From contig NZ_JNCA01000026.1 of NCBI RefSeq assembly GCF_000695795.1, positions 1-64,000 of the forward strand: a DNA stretch of 64,000 bases. Direction: 5' to 3'. How positions within the stretch are numbered: position 1 is the first letter of the stretch; each line of letters begins with the position of its first letter. The translations under genes and the position numbers were made by a program. The notes under the pieces are model-generated. The model saw only the letters and a program-made list of their open reading frames with translations. It was not told the origin of the DNA and did no database searches. This DNA is from Flavobacterium seoulense. Lineage in GTDB: Bacteria; Bacteroidota; Bacteroidia; Flavobacteriales; Flavobacteriaceae. Positions 8,898-17,246 of this stretch are shown piece after piece.

Positions 8898-9953
8898 ATG
8901 AAGTTAAATATCGCACTTTTAGCAGGGGACGGAATCGGACCGGAAGTAATTGATCAGGCAGTAAAAGTATCAGATGCAGTTGCACAAAAATTTGGACACG
9001 AAATCACTTGGAAACCAGCTTTAACAGGAGCTGCTGCCATTGATGCAGTAGGTGAGCCTTATCCGGATTCAACACATGAAGTTTGTAAAAATGCTGATGC
9101 AGTTCTTTTTGGAGCTATTGGTCACCCTAAATACGATAATGATCCTTCTGCGCCTGTAAGACCAGAACAAGGTTTGTTAAAAATGCGTAAAAAATTAGGA
9201 TTGTTTGCTAATGTACGTCCTACATTTACATTCCCTTCTTTATTAGATAAATCTCCATTAAAAAGAGAAAGAATCGAAGGAACTGATTTAGTTTTCTTAA
9301 GAGAATTAACAGGCGGAATTTACTTTGGTGAAAAAGGAAGAAAAGATAACGGAGATACTGCTTACGATAACTGTGTTTACACAAGAGAAGAAGTACAGCG
9401 TTTAGCTAAAAAAGGTTTCGAATTAGCAATGACACGTTCTAAAAAATTATGTTGTGTTGATAAAGCTAATGTTTTAGAAACATCACGTTTATGGAGAGAA
9501 ACTGTTCAGGCAATGGAAAAAGATTATCCAGAAGTTGAAGTAAGCTACGAATTTGTTGATGCAGTTGCTATGCGTTTAGTTCAATGGCCAAACTCTTATG
9601 ACGTATTGATTACTGAAAACTTATTTGGAGATATCTTAACTGACGAGGCCTCTGTAATTTCAGGATCTATGGGATTAATGCCATCTGCATCTATGGGAGC
9701 TGAAGTATCTTTATTCGAACCTATCCACGGTTCTTACCCACAAGCAACAGGATTAAACATTGCTAACCCAATGGCTACTGTTTTATCTGCTGCTATGATG
9801 TTTGAAAACTTCGGATTAGCTGAAGAAGGAAAAGCAATGAGAGATGCTGTAAACAAAGCTTTAGAAGCTGGAGTTGTTACTGAAGATTTAGCTAATGGAG
9901 GTAAAGCTTACGGAACTAAAGAAGTTGGTGACTGGTTAGCTGCTAATATCTAA
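8898..9953 (+). CDS. leuB: 3-isopropylmalate dehydrogenase
   Basis: LeuB oxidatively decarboxylates 3-isopropylmalate with NAD+ to give 2-oxoisocaproate. The 351-residue length and motifs fit: [11 protein letters not shown] at the N-terminus, the substrate-binding region [17 protein letters not shown] ([15 protein letters not shown]), and the metal-binding stretch [31 protein letters not shown] split across residues of about 235-265. [19 protein letters not shown] near residue 275 binds the cofactor. It is the last gene of the leu operon, 35 bp after the leuA-like gene and followed by the terminator at 10000-10031. Confidence 0.96.
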   Translation: MKLNIALLAGDGIGPEVIDQAVKVSDAVAQKFGHEITWKPALTGAAAIDAVGEPYPDSTHEVCKNADAVLFGAIGHPKYDNDPSAPVRPEQGLLKMRKKLGLFANVRPTFTFPSLLDKSPLKRERIEGTDLVFLRELTGGIYFGEKGRKDNGDTAYDNCVYTREEVQRLAKKGFELAMTRSKKLCCVDKANVLETSRLWRETVQAMEKDYPEVEVSYEFVDAVAMRLVQWPNSYDVLITENLFGDILTDEASVISGSMGLMPSASMGAEVSLFEPIHGSYPQATGLNIANPMATVLSAAMMFENFGLAEEGKAMRDAVNKALEAGVVTEDLANGGKAYGTKEVGDWLAANI

Positions 9954-9999
9954 AAATAAAATCCACTTTTAGTTCCCTCGGGCGGAGGGAGAGGAAATA

Positions 10000-10031
10000 A
10001 AAAAGGGGACAATGTAAATTGTCCCCTTTTT
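10000..10031. terminator. Bidirectional intrinsic terminator between leuB and the RRM gene
   Basis: AAAAAGGGGACAA (10000-10012) and TTGTCCCCTTTTT (10019-10031) are perfect complements with a 6-base loop. The A and T tracts make it work in both directions for these convergent genes. Confidence 0.9.
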
Positions 10032-10049
10032 GTATATAAAGAAAAAATA

Positions 10050-10394
10050 TTAATATCCTCCTCTGTTTCCACGGTCTCCACCACGGTTGTTACCATAACC
10101 ACCACGAGAATCTCCACCACGGTTGTTATTGTAACTTCTTCTTTCGCCTTCTGGTTTTGGCTCAGATTTGTTAACCACAATTGTGCGTCCTGAAACGACA
10201 GCTCCGTTCAATTCATCAATTGCTTTTTGAGCTTCTGCGTCATTTGGCATTTCAACAAAACCAAATCCTTTGCTTCTTCCAGTAAATTTATCAGTAATAA
10301 TCTTAACTGAATCTACTGCTCCGTAAGCCTCAAAAGACTCTCTTAAATCTGCTTCCTCAATACTGAATGGAAGGCTTCCAACAAAAATATTCAT
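10050..10394 (-). CDS. Glycine-rich RRM RNA-binding protein
   Basis: The 114-residue protein has one RNA-recognition motif: RNP2 is IFVGSL (residues 3-8) and RNP1 is KGFGFVEM (about 42-49). A C-terminal tail of about 35 residues is rich in Arg, Gly and Asn with repeated RGG/NRGG. This is the architecture of small bacterial RNA-binding proteins of the cyanobacterial Rbp type, which are common in Bacteroidota and often linked to stress or cold. No target can be named. A TACATTTG promoter element lies 26 bp upstream. Confidence 0.92.
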   Translation of the reverse strand: MNIFVGSLPFSIEEADLRESFEAYGAVDSVKIITDKFTGRSKGFGFVEMPNDAEAQKAIDELNGAVVSGRTIVVNKSEPKPEGERRSYNNNRGGDSRGGYGNNRGGDRGNRGGY

Positions 10395-10419
10395 ATATAC
10401 TTATTTATAATAGTTCTCA

Positions 10420-10427
10420 CAAATGTA
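10420..10427 (-). promoter_or_regulatory. -7 element of the RRM gene
   Basis: TACATTTG on the minus strand matches TAnnTTTG. The implied start near 10414 leaves a short leader of about 20 nt. No TTG is present at -33. Confidence 0.5.
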
Positions 10428-10551
10428 GTCTTATTTTCTTATAACGCACTATAAATAAGCTTATTTATATTGTTATTAAAAAGGAACTCTAAATTAATTT
10501 TCGAAACAGAATAAAATAATTTAGAAACCTATGCATTACGCAGGTTTTGGC

Positions 10552-11031
10552 TTAATTGATTGTAACGGGGATTTTGTAAAAGACTCCATTTTGAAAGTTT
10601 AAAGTAGGCGCTGCTAAAGGATCGTTAAAAGTATTTTCTAAATTAAATTTAAAAGTTCCTGAAATAGTTTTGTCCACCTGATTGTATTCGGTAATTACAA
10701 TTTGACCGTCGCCAACTCCAAAACCAGATGAATAAGTAATACTTTCTTTAGTAATAGGGTCAGTATAAACATAGCTTGCAGTACTGGTTGGAGTTGTGCC
10801 AATAAAATAAGTTCCCTGCGCAGCCGAACTTGTTTTTAAAGTAACAATTTCTGTTGCAGTATAAGCTTCCATGACTAATGTTCCTCCCGAATTGACTCTT
10901 GCTGTAGTTTGTGTGGCTCTCCAAAAAACATTGTCTTTTGTTCCCTGAAAAGAAGGATTATTGAACTTTACATTTTCCTCACAGGAAAATAAAGAAAAAA
11001 GTACTGCTAACAACAAAAGAAGCTTTTTCAT
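10552..11031 (-). CDS. Small surface lipoprotein, DUF6252-like
   Basis: I start it at the ATG at 11031, not at an upstream start at 11094. From 11031 the product begins MKKLLLLLAVLFSLFSC, a textbook lipoprotein signal with the lipobox Cys at residue 17, whereas the upstream extension would bury it. The mature part of about 140 residues is Thr/Ser-rich and beta-strand-like (FWRATQTTARV, YFIGTTP, GDGQIVITEYN). It resembles small Flavobacteriia lipoproteins grouped as DUF6252. Function is unknown. A TATTTTTG promoter element (11053-11060) sits just upstream of the chosen start and inside the longer frame, which supports the shorter start. Confidence 0.7.
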   Translation of the reverse strand: MKKLLLLLAVLFSLFSCEENVKFNNPSFQGTKDNVFWRATQTTARVNSGGTLVMEAYTATEIVTLKTSSAAQGTYFIGTTPTSTASYVYTDPITKESITYSSGFGVGDGQIVITEYNQVDKTISGTFKFNLENTFNDPLAAPTLNFQNGVFYKIPVTIN

Positions 11032-11052
11032 AATAAATAAGAAATTTATAAA

Positions 11053-11060
11053 CAAAAATA
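11053..11060 (-). promoter_or_regulatory. -7 element of the DUF6252-like lipoprotein gene
   Basis: TATTTTTG on the minus strand, 22 bp before the ATG at 11031. No -33 TTG at the normal spacing. Confidence 0.45.
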
Positions 11061-11148
11061 AACTATTATAGCTAAAATCATTTGGTTGCTTCAAAAAAAG
11101 AGTTTAAAAAGGAGCTAAATAATTATATATCAAAATACTAAATTAATG

Positions 11149-11178
11149 TTGGACGTGTGAAAAAATAATCTATCTTTG
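11149..11178 (+). promoter_or_regulatory. rpsP promoter (TTG - 19 bp - TATCTTTG)
   Basis: TTG at 11149-11151 and TATCTTTG at 11171-11178 form a full-consensus Flavobacterium promoter. The start is expected near 11184, giving a leader of about 45 nt. Confidence 0.75.
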
Positions 11179-11193
11179 CAGCCTTAATTAATC

Positions 11194-11208
11194 GAGGTCG
11201 TGTACCTC
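11194..11208 (+). promoter_or_regulatory. Small hairpin in the rpsP leader
   Basis: GAGGT (11194-11198) pairs with ACCTC (11204-11208) around a CGTGT loop, about 20 nt before the rpsP start. GC-rich pairing is conspicuous in this AT-rich leader and could be an autoregulatory site for S16; that is inference only. Confidence 0.35.
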
Positions 11209-11228
11209 AAAATTTAATCATAAAGATT

Positions 11229-11786
11229 ATGTCAGTAAAAATTAGATTACAAAGACACGGTAAAAAACAAAAACCGTTTTACTGGGTTGTAGCAGCAGAT
11301 GCTCGCTCAAAAAGAGATGGTAAATACTTAGAGAAAATCGGTACTTACAATCCAAACACAAACCCTGCAACTATCGAATTAAACTTAGATAGCGCTGTAA
11401 AATGGTTACACAATGGTGCTCAGCCAACTGATACTGCTAAAGCAATTCTTTCTTACAAAGGAGCTTTATTGAAACACCACCTTGATGGAGGAGTTCGTAA
11501 AGGTGCTTTGACTCAAGAGCAAGCTGATGCAAAATTAGCTGCTTGGTTAGAGGCTAAAGCTGGAAAAGTTGATGCTAAAAAAGACGGTTTATCAAAAGCG
11601 CAAGCTGATGCTAGAGCTAAAGCTTTAAAAGCAGAACAAGAAGTAAACGCTAAACGTATCGCTGCTGCTGCACAAGCTGAAGCTGATGCTATTGCTGCTG
11701 CAACTCCTGCTGTAGAAGAAGAAACTGAAGTTGTTGCTGAAGAAGCTGCTACTGAAGAAGAAAACAACGAAGAAGCTCAAGCTTAA
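11229..11786 (+). CDS. rpsP: 30S ribosomal protein S16 with long acidic/alanine-rich tail
   Basis: S16 is an assembly protein of the 30S subunit. Residues 1 to about 85 carry the family fold (VKIRLQRHGKKQKPFYWVV, DARSKRDGKYLEKIGTYNP). At 185 residues the protein is about twice the usual length of 80-90. The extra part is first Lys/Ala-rich and helical (about 100-155), then Glu/Ala-rich. Extended S16 tails are seen in Bacteroidota; what the tail does is unknown. Codon use is strongly biased, as expected for a ribosomal protein. rimM follows after 14 bp. Confidence 0.96.
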   Translation: MSVKIRLQRHGKKQKPFYWVVAADARSKRDGKYLEKIGTYNPNTNPATIELNLDSAVKWLHNGAQPTDTAKAILSYKGALLKHHLDGGVRKGALTQEQADAKLAAWLEAKAGKVDAKKDGLSKAQADARAKALKAEQEVNAKRIAAAAQAEADAIAAATPAVEEETEVVAEEAATEEENNEEAQA

Positions 11787-11800
11787 TTTTATCAGCGAAA

Positions 11801-12325
11801 ATGCGTAAAGAAGATTGTTTCTATTTAGGTAAAATCGCTAAAAAATTTAGTTTCAAAGGAGAAATCTTGGCTTATTTAGACACAGATGAACCTGAGTTAT
11901 ACGAAAACTTGGAATCAGTGTTTGTTGAACGCAACAAACACTTGGTTCCTTTTTTTATTGAAAGTAGTTCAATGCACAAAAATGATTTTCTCAGAATGCG
12001 TTTTGAAGATGTAACTACTGAGGAAGAAGCTGAAGCTTTGTTAGGAAGTGATTTATATCTTCCATTAAAAATGTTACCGAAACTTTCCGGTAATAAATTC
12101 TATTTTCACGAAGTAATAGGTTTTGAAGTAGAAGACAAACGTTTAGGAATTGTTGGTGAAATTCAGTCTATCAACGATACTACTGCACAGCCACTTTTTG
12201 AAGTTTTAAAAGACGGTACCGAAATCCTGATTCCAATGATTGACCATTTCCTGATCAAAGTTGATCGTGAAAACAAAAAAATCATCATGGATTTACCTGA
12301 AGGGTTAGTAGAGATGTATCTTTAG
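11801..12325 (+). CDS. rimM: 16S rRNA processing / ribosome maturation factor
   Basis: RimM helps late 30S head assembly and binds S19. The 174-residue protein has the N-terminal RimM beta-barrel (YLGKIAKKFSFKGEI, about residues 5-85) and a C-terminal PRC-barrel (about 95-170, with FEVLKDGTEILIPMIDHFL). It is coupled to rpsP by a 14-bp gap, the classical rpsP-rimM arrangement. The trmD and rplS genes that follow in many bacteria are not here. Confidence 0.95.
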   Translation: MRKEDCFYLGKIAKKFSFKGEILAYLDTDEPELYENLESVFVERNKHLVPFFIESSSMHKNDFLRMRFEDVTTEEEAEALLGSDLYLPLKMLPKLSGNKFYFHEVIGFEVEDKRLGIVGEIQSINDTTAQPLFEVLKDGTEILIPMIDHFLIKVDRENKKIIMDLPEGLVEMYL

Positions 12326-12403
12326 TAAAAAGGTTTAATCGGTTATTTGTTTATTCGGTAAATCGATGAAAATCTGAAATCAAATTTTCAATCTGAAATC
12401 TTT

Positions 12404-13111
12404 ATGTTTTCATTCAAACAATTCTCTATTCATCAGGATCGATGTGCTATGAAAGTAGGGACCGATGGTGTTTTACTTGGTGCCTGGACTCCTATAAATA
12501 ATAATCCGTTTAGTATTTTAGATATTGGAACCGGAACCGGAATTATTGCTTTGATGCTGGCTCAGCGAAGTGGTGCTGAACAAATTGATGCTTTAGAAAT
12601 CGATGAAGAAGGTTATGAACAAGCCACAGATAATTTTGAAAATTCTCCTTGGAATGATCGCTTGTTTTGTTTTCACGCAGGTTTAGACGAATTTGTGGAA
12701 GAACCAGAAGATGAGTATGATGTAATCGTTTCTAATCCTCCCTTTTTTTCTGAGGATTATAAATCGAATAGTGAGCAACGGGATTTGGCACGTTTTCAGG
12801 ATGCCATGCCTTTTGACGAACTCATTGAAGCTGCAGATTTATTGCTATCAGAAAACGGTATTTTCTCCGTAATTATTCCTTTCAAAGAAGAAGAGAAGTT
12901 TTTGGCTCTTGCCAATGAATACGAATTATATCCGTTAAAAATTACCCGGGTAAAAGGAACTCCAGCTTCTGAAATTAAACGCAGTCTTTTGGCTTTTAGC
13001 CGAAATGAAATTACAGATTTCCTTGTTGATGAATTAATTATCGAAACCGAAAGACATATTTATACTCCGGAATATATCGCTTTGACGAAAGATTTCTATT
13101 TGAAGATGTAA
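12404..13111 (+). CDS. trmN6: tRNA1(Val) (adenine37-N6)-methyltransferase-like
   Basis: The 235-residue Rossmann methyltransferase begins FSFKQFSIHQDRCAMKVGTD, the N-terminal signature of YfiC/TrmN6 enzymes that methylate A37 of tRNA1(Val). The SAM loop is DIGTGTGIIALMLAQ (about residues 41-55), and the catalytic NPPFF motif of N6-adenine methyltransferases is at about residue 115. It lies 78 bp after rimM in the same direction, so it could be read from the rpsP promoter. The family (TrmN6 or a close relative) is firm; the exact tRNA target is by homology only. Confidence 0.85.
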   Translation: MFSFKQFSIHQDRCAMKVGTDGVLLGAWTPINNNPFSILDIGTGTGIIALMLAQRSGAEQIDALEIDEEGYEQATDNFENSPWNDRLFCFHAGLDEFVEEPEDEYDVIVSNPPFFSEDYKSNSEQRDLARFQDAMPFDELIEAADLLLSENGIFSVIIPFKEEEKFLALANEYELYPLKITRVKGTPASEIKRSLLAFSRNEITDFLVDELIIETERHIYTPEYIALTKDFYLKM

Positions 13112-13235
13112 TCGATAAACTTTTCATTTTATCAAAATTTAACTCCTTTTTTCATCATTGGTTAACTTGCTTTGTGTAAATTTATGATATGCCTTACAAT
13201 TAGGTACATTATTAAATTCCATAAAAGCAGTAATC

Positions 13236-14414
13236 ATGAAACCAGATTTATTCCAAGCTCCGGATTATTACAACTTAGACGAATTATTGACGGACGAACA
13301 TAAACTAGTTCGAGATGCCGCACGCGAGTGGGTCAAACGTGAAGTTTCTCCTATCATCGAAGATTATGCTCAAAAAGCGGAATTTCCTAAACAAATCATT
13401 AAAGGTTTGGCTGATATTGGTGCTTTTGGACCTTATATTCCCACTGAATATGGCGGTGCCGGATTGGACCAAATTTCGTATGGCTTGATTATGCAGGAAA
13501 TTGAAAGAGGTGATTCGGGTGTGCGTTCTACGGCTTCGGTGCAGTCTTCGTTAGTAATGTATCCTATTTGGAAATATGGCAGCGAAGAACAACGTTTGAA
13601 ATATTTACCCAAACTGGCTTCGGGAGAATGGATGGGCTGTTTTGGCCTGACCGAACCTAATTATGGTTCTGATCCCGGAAGTATGATTACTCATTTTAAG
13701 GATAAGGGCGATCATTATTTGTTAAATGGTGCTAAAATGTGGATTTCGAATGCGCCTTTTGCAGATATTGCGGTGGTTTGGGCAAAAGATGAAAACGAAA
13801 GAATTCATGGTTTAATTGTAGAACGTGGCATGGAAGGTTTTTCGACTCCTGAAACACATAATAAATGGTCACTTCGTGCTTCGGCGACAGGTGAATTGAT
13901 TTTTGATAATGTCAAGGTACCAAAAGAGAATTTGTTGCCAAATAAATCCGGATTAGGTGCACCGTTAGGCTGTCTGGATTCCGCTCGATACGGAATTGCC
14001 TGGGGCGCTATTGGAGCTGCAATGGATTGTTATGACACGGCTTTACGTTATGCGAAGGAACGAATTCAATTTGATAAACCCATTGCCGGAATGCAGCTGC
14101 AACAGAAAAAATTAGCCGAAATGATTACCGAAATTACTAAAGCTCAATTACTAACCTGGCGATTAGGAGTTTTGAGAAACGAAGGAAAAGCCACTTCGGC
14201 ACAAATATCGATGGCAAAAAGAAATAATGTCAATATGGCGATTCAAATTGCTCGTGAAGCAAGACAAATATTAGGCGGAATGGGAATTTCGGGCGAATAT
14301 TCGATTATGCGTCACATGATGAATCTGGAATCGGTGATTACTTATGAAGGAACTCACGATATTCATTTATTGATTACCGGAATGGATATTACCGGAATTT
14401 CGGCCTTTAAATAG
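13236..14414 (+). CDS. gcdH: Glutaryl-CoA dehydrogenase (acyl-CoA dehydrogenase family)
   Basis: The enzyme oxidises and decarboxylates glutaryl-CoA to crotonyl-CoA with FAD, in lysine/tryptophan breakdown. The 392-residue protein matches the GcdH subfamily closely. It has VRSTASVQSSL with the Arg that binds the glutaryl carboxylate, GCFGLTEPNYGSDPGSM, ARYGIAWGAIGA and the catalytic glutamate E371 in TYEGTHDIH. The C-terminal GISAFK is also typical. It appears monocistronic and ends before a long inverted repeat at 14468-14513. No clear TAnnTTTG promoter was found in the 124 bp upstream. Confidence 0.92.
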   Translation: MKPDLFQAPDYYNLDELLTDEHKLVRDAAREWVKREVSPIIEDYAQKAEFPKQIIKGLADIGAFGPYIPTEYGGAGLDQISYGLIMQEIERGDSGVRSTASVQSSLVMYPIWKYGSEEQRLKYLPKLASGEWMGCFGLTEPNYGSDPGSMITHFKDKGDHYLLNGAKMWISNAPFADIAVVWAKDENERIHGLIVERGMEGFSTPETHNKWSLRASATGELIFDNVKVPKENLLPNKSGLGAPLGCLDSARYGIAWGAIGAAMDCYDTALRYAKERIQFDKPIAGMQLQQKKLAEMITEITKAQLLTWRLGVLRNEGKATSAQISMAKRNNVNMAIQIAREARQILGGMGISGEYSIMRHMMNLESVITYEGTHDIHLLITGMDITGISAFK

Positions 14415-14467
14415 AATAATACCATCTACTATTTAGTATTACAGGAATCTAAAATAGTGCATTTTTA

Positions 14468-14513
14468 TTGAACCATTAAGAGATTTAAGTTCATTAAGCT
14501 CTTAATGGTTCAA
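14468..14513. repeat. Perfect 15-bp inverted repeat between convergent genes
   Basis: TTGAACCATTAAGAG (14468-14482) pairs with CTCTTAATGGTTCAA (14499-14513) around a 16-base loop that itself contains TTCATTAAG. There is no clean U-tract on either side, so it may be a dispersed intergenic element and not a simple terminator. Confidence 0.7.
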
Positions 14514-14573
14514 GATTTCAAAAACAGTTTTTACTTTTAGCTACATATTATAAAAGCTAAAAAAAGGCATCAA

Positions 14574-15722
14574 CTATTTAGGAAGTTCAGGAATCATGAT
14601 TCTTCTTGTAGGTGTGCTTAATGTTTCGATAAAAGCTAATAAATCACTCATTTCTTCTTTGCTTAAATTTAGTTTTTTAAGTAAAGGGTCTGGTTTTGGA
14701 ATTAGAGAATCTCGTACTGTCCCTAAATATTTTTTCTGAATAGGTGCTGGATTTCCTAAATTATACAATTCTACAACATCCAGCAAAGTTGGGAAATGAC
14801 CATGATGCATCCACGGTTTTGTATTGACAACTTCTCTCAAAGTTGGGGTTCTAAATTTACCAATGTCTTTTACATCTTTAGTAACATTATAGCGTCCAAA
14901 ATCTTCATTTTTGGTACCAAATAAAGTCTGCCCGTCATTATGAAACTGATTGTCGCTAAAATAAGGCGTGTTGTGACAATTGATACATTGGGCTTTGGTT
15001 CTAAACAAATGTAAACCTTTTACCTGAGCATCGGTAAATGCTTCTGATTTTCCGCTAACGAAATTGTCAAATTTGCTTTTTGGACTGTTTATTGATCTTT
15101 CGAAAGTTGCAATGGCATACTGAATGCGCTCGAGAGATACTTTTTTATCTCCAAAAGCAGCTTCAAAAAGCGGTCTGTAGCCTTTTATTTTAGCAATTTT
15201 ATCTACAGCAATGGTTAGTTTTTCATTCATTTCCAATGGATCACTTACCGGAAATTGCGCCTGATCTTCTAAACTTTTAGCACGACCATCCCAAAATAAA
15301 GAAGTAGCGTAAGCGGAATTCAGAATGGTCATTGAATTACGTTTTCCTGTTTGGCGATCGTGACCAAAAGAGCGTGTTAAATTATCCGTCCAGCCTAATT
15401 CAGGATTATGACAGGAAGCACAGGCAATTTGTCCGCTACGGGATAATCTTGGATCAAAAAATAAAAGTTTCCCTAAACTTTCCTTTTTCTTAGAATACGG
15501 ATTATAATCAGGATAGGGAACAGCAGGCAGCACTCCAATATCCTGAAATTTAGATTTATCGATACTCTCATGTAATTCAGCAGCAGGCCATTTTGATGAA
15601 TCACCACTGGAATATACTTTTCGTAATTCCTGAATATCAATATAGTCTGGTTGTTCTACACTTTTATAAGCGGTTAAACTTATTAGGAATAAAATTAGAA
15701 AAGCTATGTTTTTTAATTTCAT
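14574..15722 (-). CDS. Di-haem cytochrome c peroxidase / MauG family protein
   Basis: The 382-residue exported protein starts with a hydrophobic segment (residues of about 4-19). It has two haem c sites, C101-A-S-C104-H105 and C246-I-N-C249-H250, as in the periplasmic CcpA/MauG family, which reduces H2O2 or carries out radical-based oxidation. The motifs FFDPRLSRSGQIACASCH and GRAKSLEDQ are family hallmarks. It is the last gene of the ECF sigma - FecR - SusC - SusD - lipoprotein series, 48 bp after the lipoprotein gene. That is an unusual position and suggests a haem, metal or oxidative role for the locus. Substrate unknown. Confidence 0.88.
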   Translation of the reverse strand: MKLKNIAFLILFLISLTAYKSVEQPDYIDIQELRKVYSSGDSSKWPAAELHESIDKSKFQDIGVLPAVPYPDYNPYSKKKESLGKLLFFDPRLSRSGQIACASCHNPELGWTDNLTRSFGHDRQTGKRNSMTILNSAYATSLFWDGRAKSLEDQAQFPVSDPLEMNEKLTIAVDKIAKIKGYRPLFEAAFGDKKVSLERIQYAIATFERSINSPKSKFDNFVSGKSEAFTDAQVKGLHLFRTKAQCINCHNTPYFSDNQFHNDGQTLFGTKNEDFGRYNVTKDVKDIGKFRTPTLREVVNTKPWMHHGHFPTLLDVVELYNLGNPAPIQKKYLGTVRDSLIPKPDPLLKKLNLSKEEMSDLLAFIETLSTPTRRIMIPELPK

Positions 15723-15770
15723 AATTAGAAATTCATTTTTTAATATTCTTGTAAGTTCTTGAGTTTTTTA

Positions 15771-17246
15771 TCAAAGATTAATTGGTTCAGGTTTTGGACA
15801 ATTAATATTTAAAGGTGTTGGTTTGGTATAAGCTTTATAATTATACATTCGGTATTGCGTAGAAACAGTACCTTTAAAAAGAGCTTCATTTGTTAATTTT
15901 AATTCAAAAGCAATTTCAAATAAACCTGGACTGGTTTCCTTATAGGTTCCTTCGCCTTCGATGGCAATTATATGGTTCTTTTCTTTGCTTATACCAATTG
16001 TTATATCTTGTGGAATTACAAGGACTTTTCCACTAGTTTTGCTATTTCCATTTTCAGGGAAAAATTCTAAAGCAGAAGTAATATTAAATCCTGGAGAGAT
16101 GTCTGCTTTAGAATTAGCACCGGTAATCCATCTTTTTAGAGCAAAAGAATTAACTGTGTTGTCTCCTGTAGCTGTATTGAAACCTATTTTGAAAGCATCA
16201 ATATAAACATCGTCAGAAGTATCTGCTGTATTTTGTCCACTATATTGAATAGCATTTTCAGCATCTTTATCAACTATAACAGGAAATGTTAAAGTAGTAG
16301 AAGGTTGCCAAGCACATGTACCACTTTTATCAAACCATTGTTCAAGATAGGTTAGATAGAAAGGCGTTGCAAGATTAGAAAAATTTGAAGCAGGATTTGT
16401 TTGAATATCACGTGGTATTTTTGTAGGTTTTACAATTCGTAAAATAGAATTCCCGGCTTTTGTATAGTTTACATTATCAATTAGTCCTATTTTAGTTTCA
16501 TATCTAAAATCATCATTTTTAAGGTTTTCTAAAAGAGTTAAGTGATAGGTTATTGAGTTTCTGTTGTCTCCATAATCATCATGTGTCAATGAATAATCAA
16601 ATCCGTTTGAAAAATTAAAAATAGGAAGGTTTTCAATTTCAGATGGAATAAATCCATTAGAAAAATTGACTTTGAAATCGATTTTTTCACCTACTTCACC
16701 TTTCAAGGTCAATTGATTTACAGGAAAAGAATAGGTCGTTTTTAAATCACCTAAGTTAATAGTGAAATTATCATTTGCAGCTGAAGTGTTCAAATTTCCA
16801 ATATGAATATTAGAATCCGAAACACCTTCCAGTTTTAATGTAATTGAATCTTTTTTAGTCCATCTTTTATCAAAAGAAACAAAAATAGTATCCGTTAGTT
16901 TATTTCCTCCAAACAATAATTCGTTAGTTGGCTCAATACTAAAAACATTTGTGTCTCCTGAAGTTACTGTACTAAAATTAACCCGAACATCTTCTTTTAA
17001 AGTTGGCGAACTTAAAGCAACAGGGATTTTTAAAGTTTTAATCGATTTATTTTCATAAGTAGTTACGGGAATACGAGTGGTACTTACAGCCGGATACTCT
17101 AAAGGAACGCCTGCTGATGTAGTTAAAAAATTAAAACGAACAAAAGGATCTACACTTTTCGTATCTAATTTATAATCATCTTTAGAGCAAGAAACAATTA
17201 TTGCTATAACAATACTTAATACGGATATAATTTTAATACGATTCAT
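15771..17246 (-). CDS. Unknown surface lipoprotein of a Sus-like locus
   Basis: The 491-residue protein has a lipoprotein signal (MNRIKIISVLSIVIAIIVSC, Cys 20). The mature part is beta-rich, with two to three Ig- or Calx-beta-like segments (VRVNFSTVTSGDTNVFSI, ITLKLEGVS) in the first 200 residues. A distinct C-terminal half shows no motif I recognise. Its start codon overlaps the end of susD by 14 bp, so the two are probably translationally coupled. By position it should be a surface-glycan-binding-like or ligand-binding partner of the SusCD pair, but the ligand is unknown. Confidence 0.75.
   Translation of the reverse strand: MNRIKIISVLSIVIAIIVSCSKDDYKLDTKSVDPFVRFNFLTTSAGVPLEYPAVSTTRIPVTTYENKSIKTLKIPVALSSPTLKEDVRVNFSTVTSGDTNVFSIEPTNELLFGGNKLTDTIFVSFDKRWTKKDSITLKLEGVSDSNIHIGNLNTSAANDNFTINLGDLKTTYSFPVNQLTLKGEVGEKIDFKVNFSNGFIPSEIENLPIFNFSNGFDYSLTHDDYGDNRNSITYHLTLLENLKNDDFRYETKIGLIDNVNYTKAGNSILRIVKPTKIPRDIQTNPASNFSNLATPFYLTYLEQWFDKSGTCAWQPSTTLTFPVIVDKDAENAIQYSGQNTADTSDDVYIDAFKIGFNTATGDNTVNSFALKRWITGANSKADISPGFNITSALEFFPENGNSKTSGKVLVIPQDITIGISKEKNHIIAIEGEGTYKETSPGLFEIAFELKLTNEALFKGTVSTQYRMYNYKAYTKPTPLNINCPKPEPINL

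Noticed and set aside
9950..10180. Valine/threonine-rich reading frame on the minus strand
   Set aside because: It is a frame-shifted shadow of the glycine-rich tail of the RRM gene and spans the terminator.
11513..11767. Serine/alanine-rich minus-strand frame
   Set aside because: Antisense shadow of the Ala/Glu-rich S16 tail; caused by codon composition.
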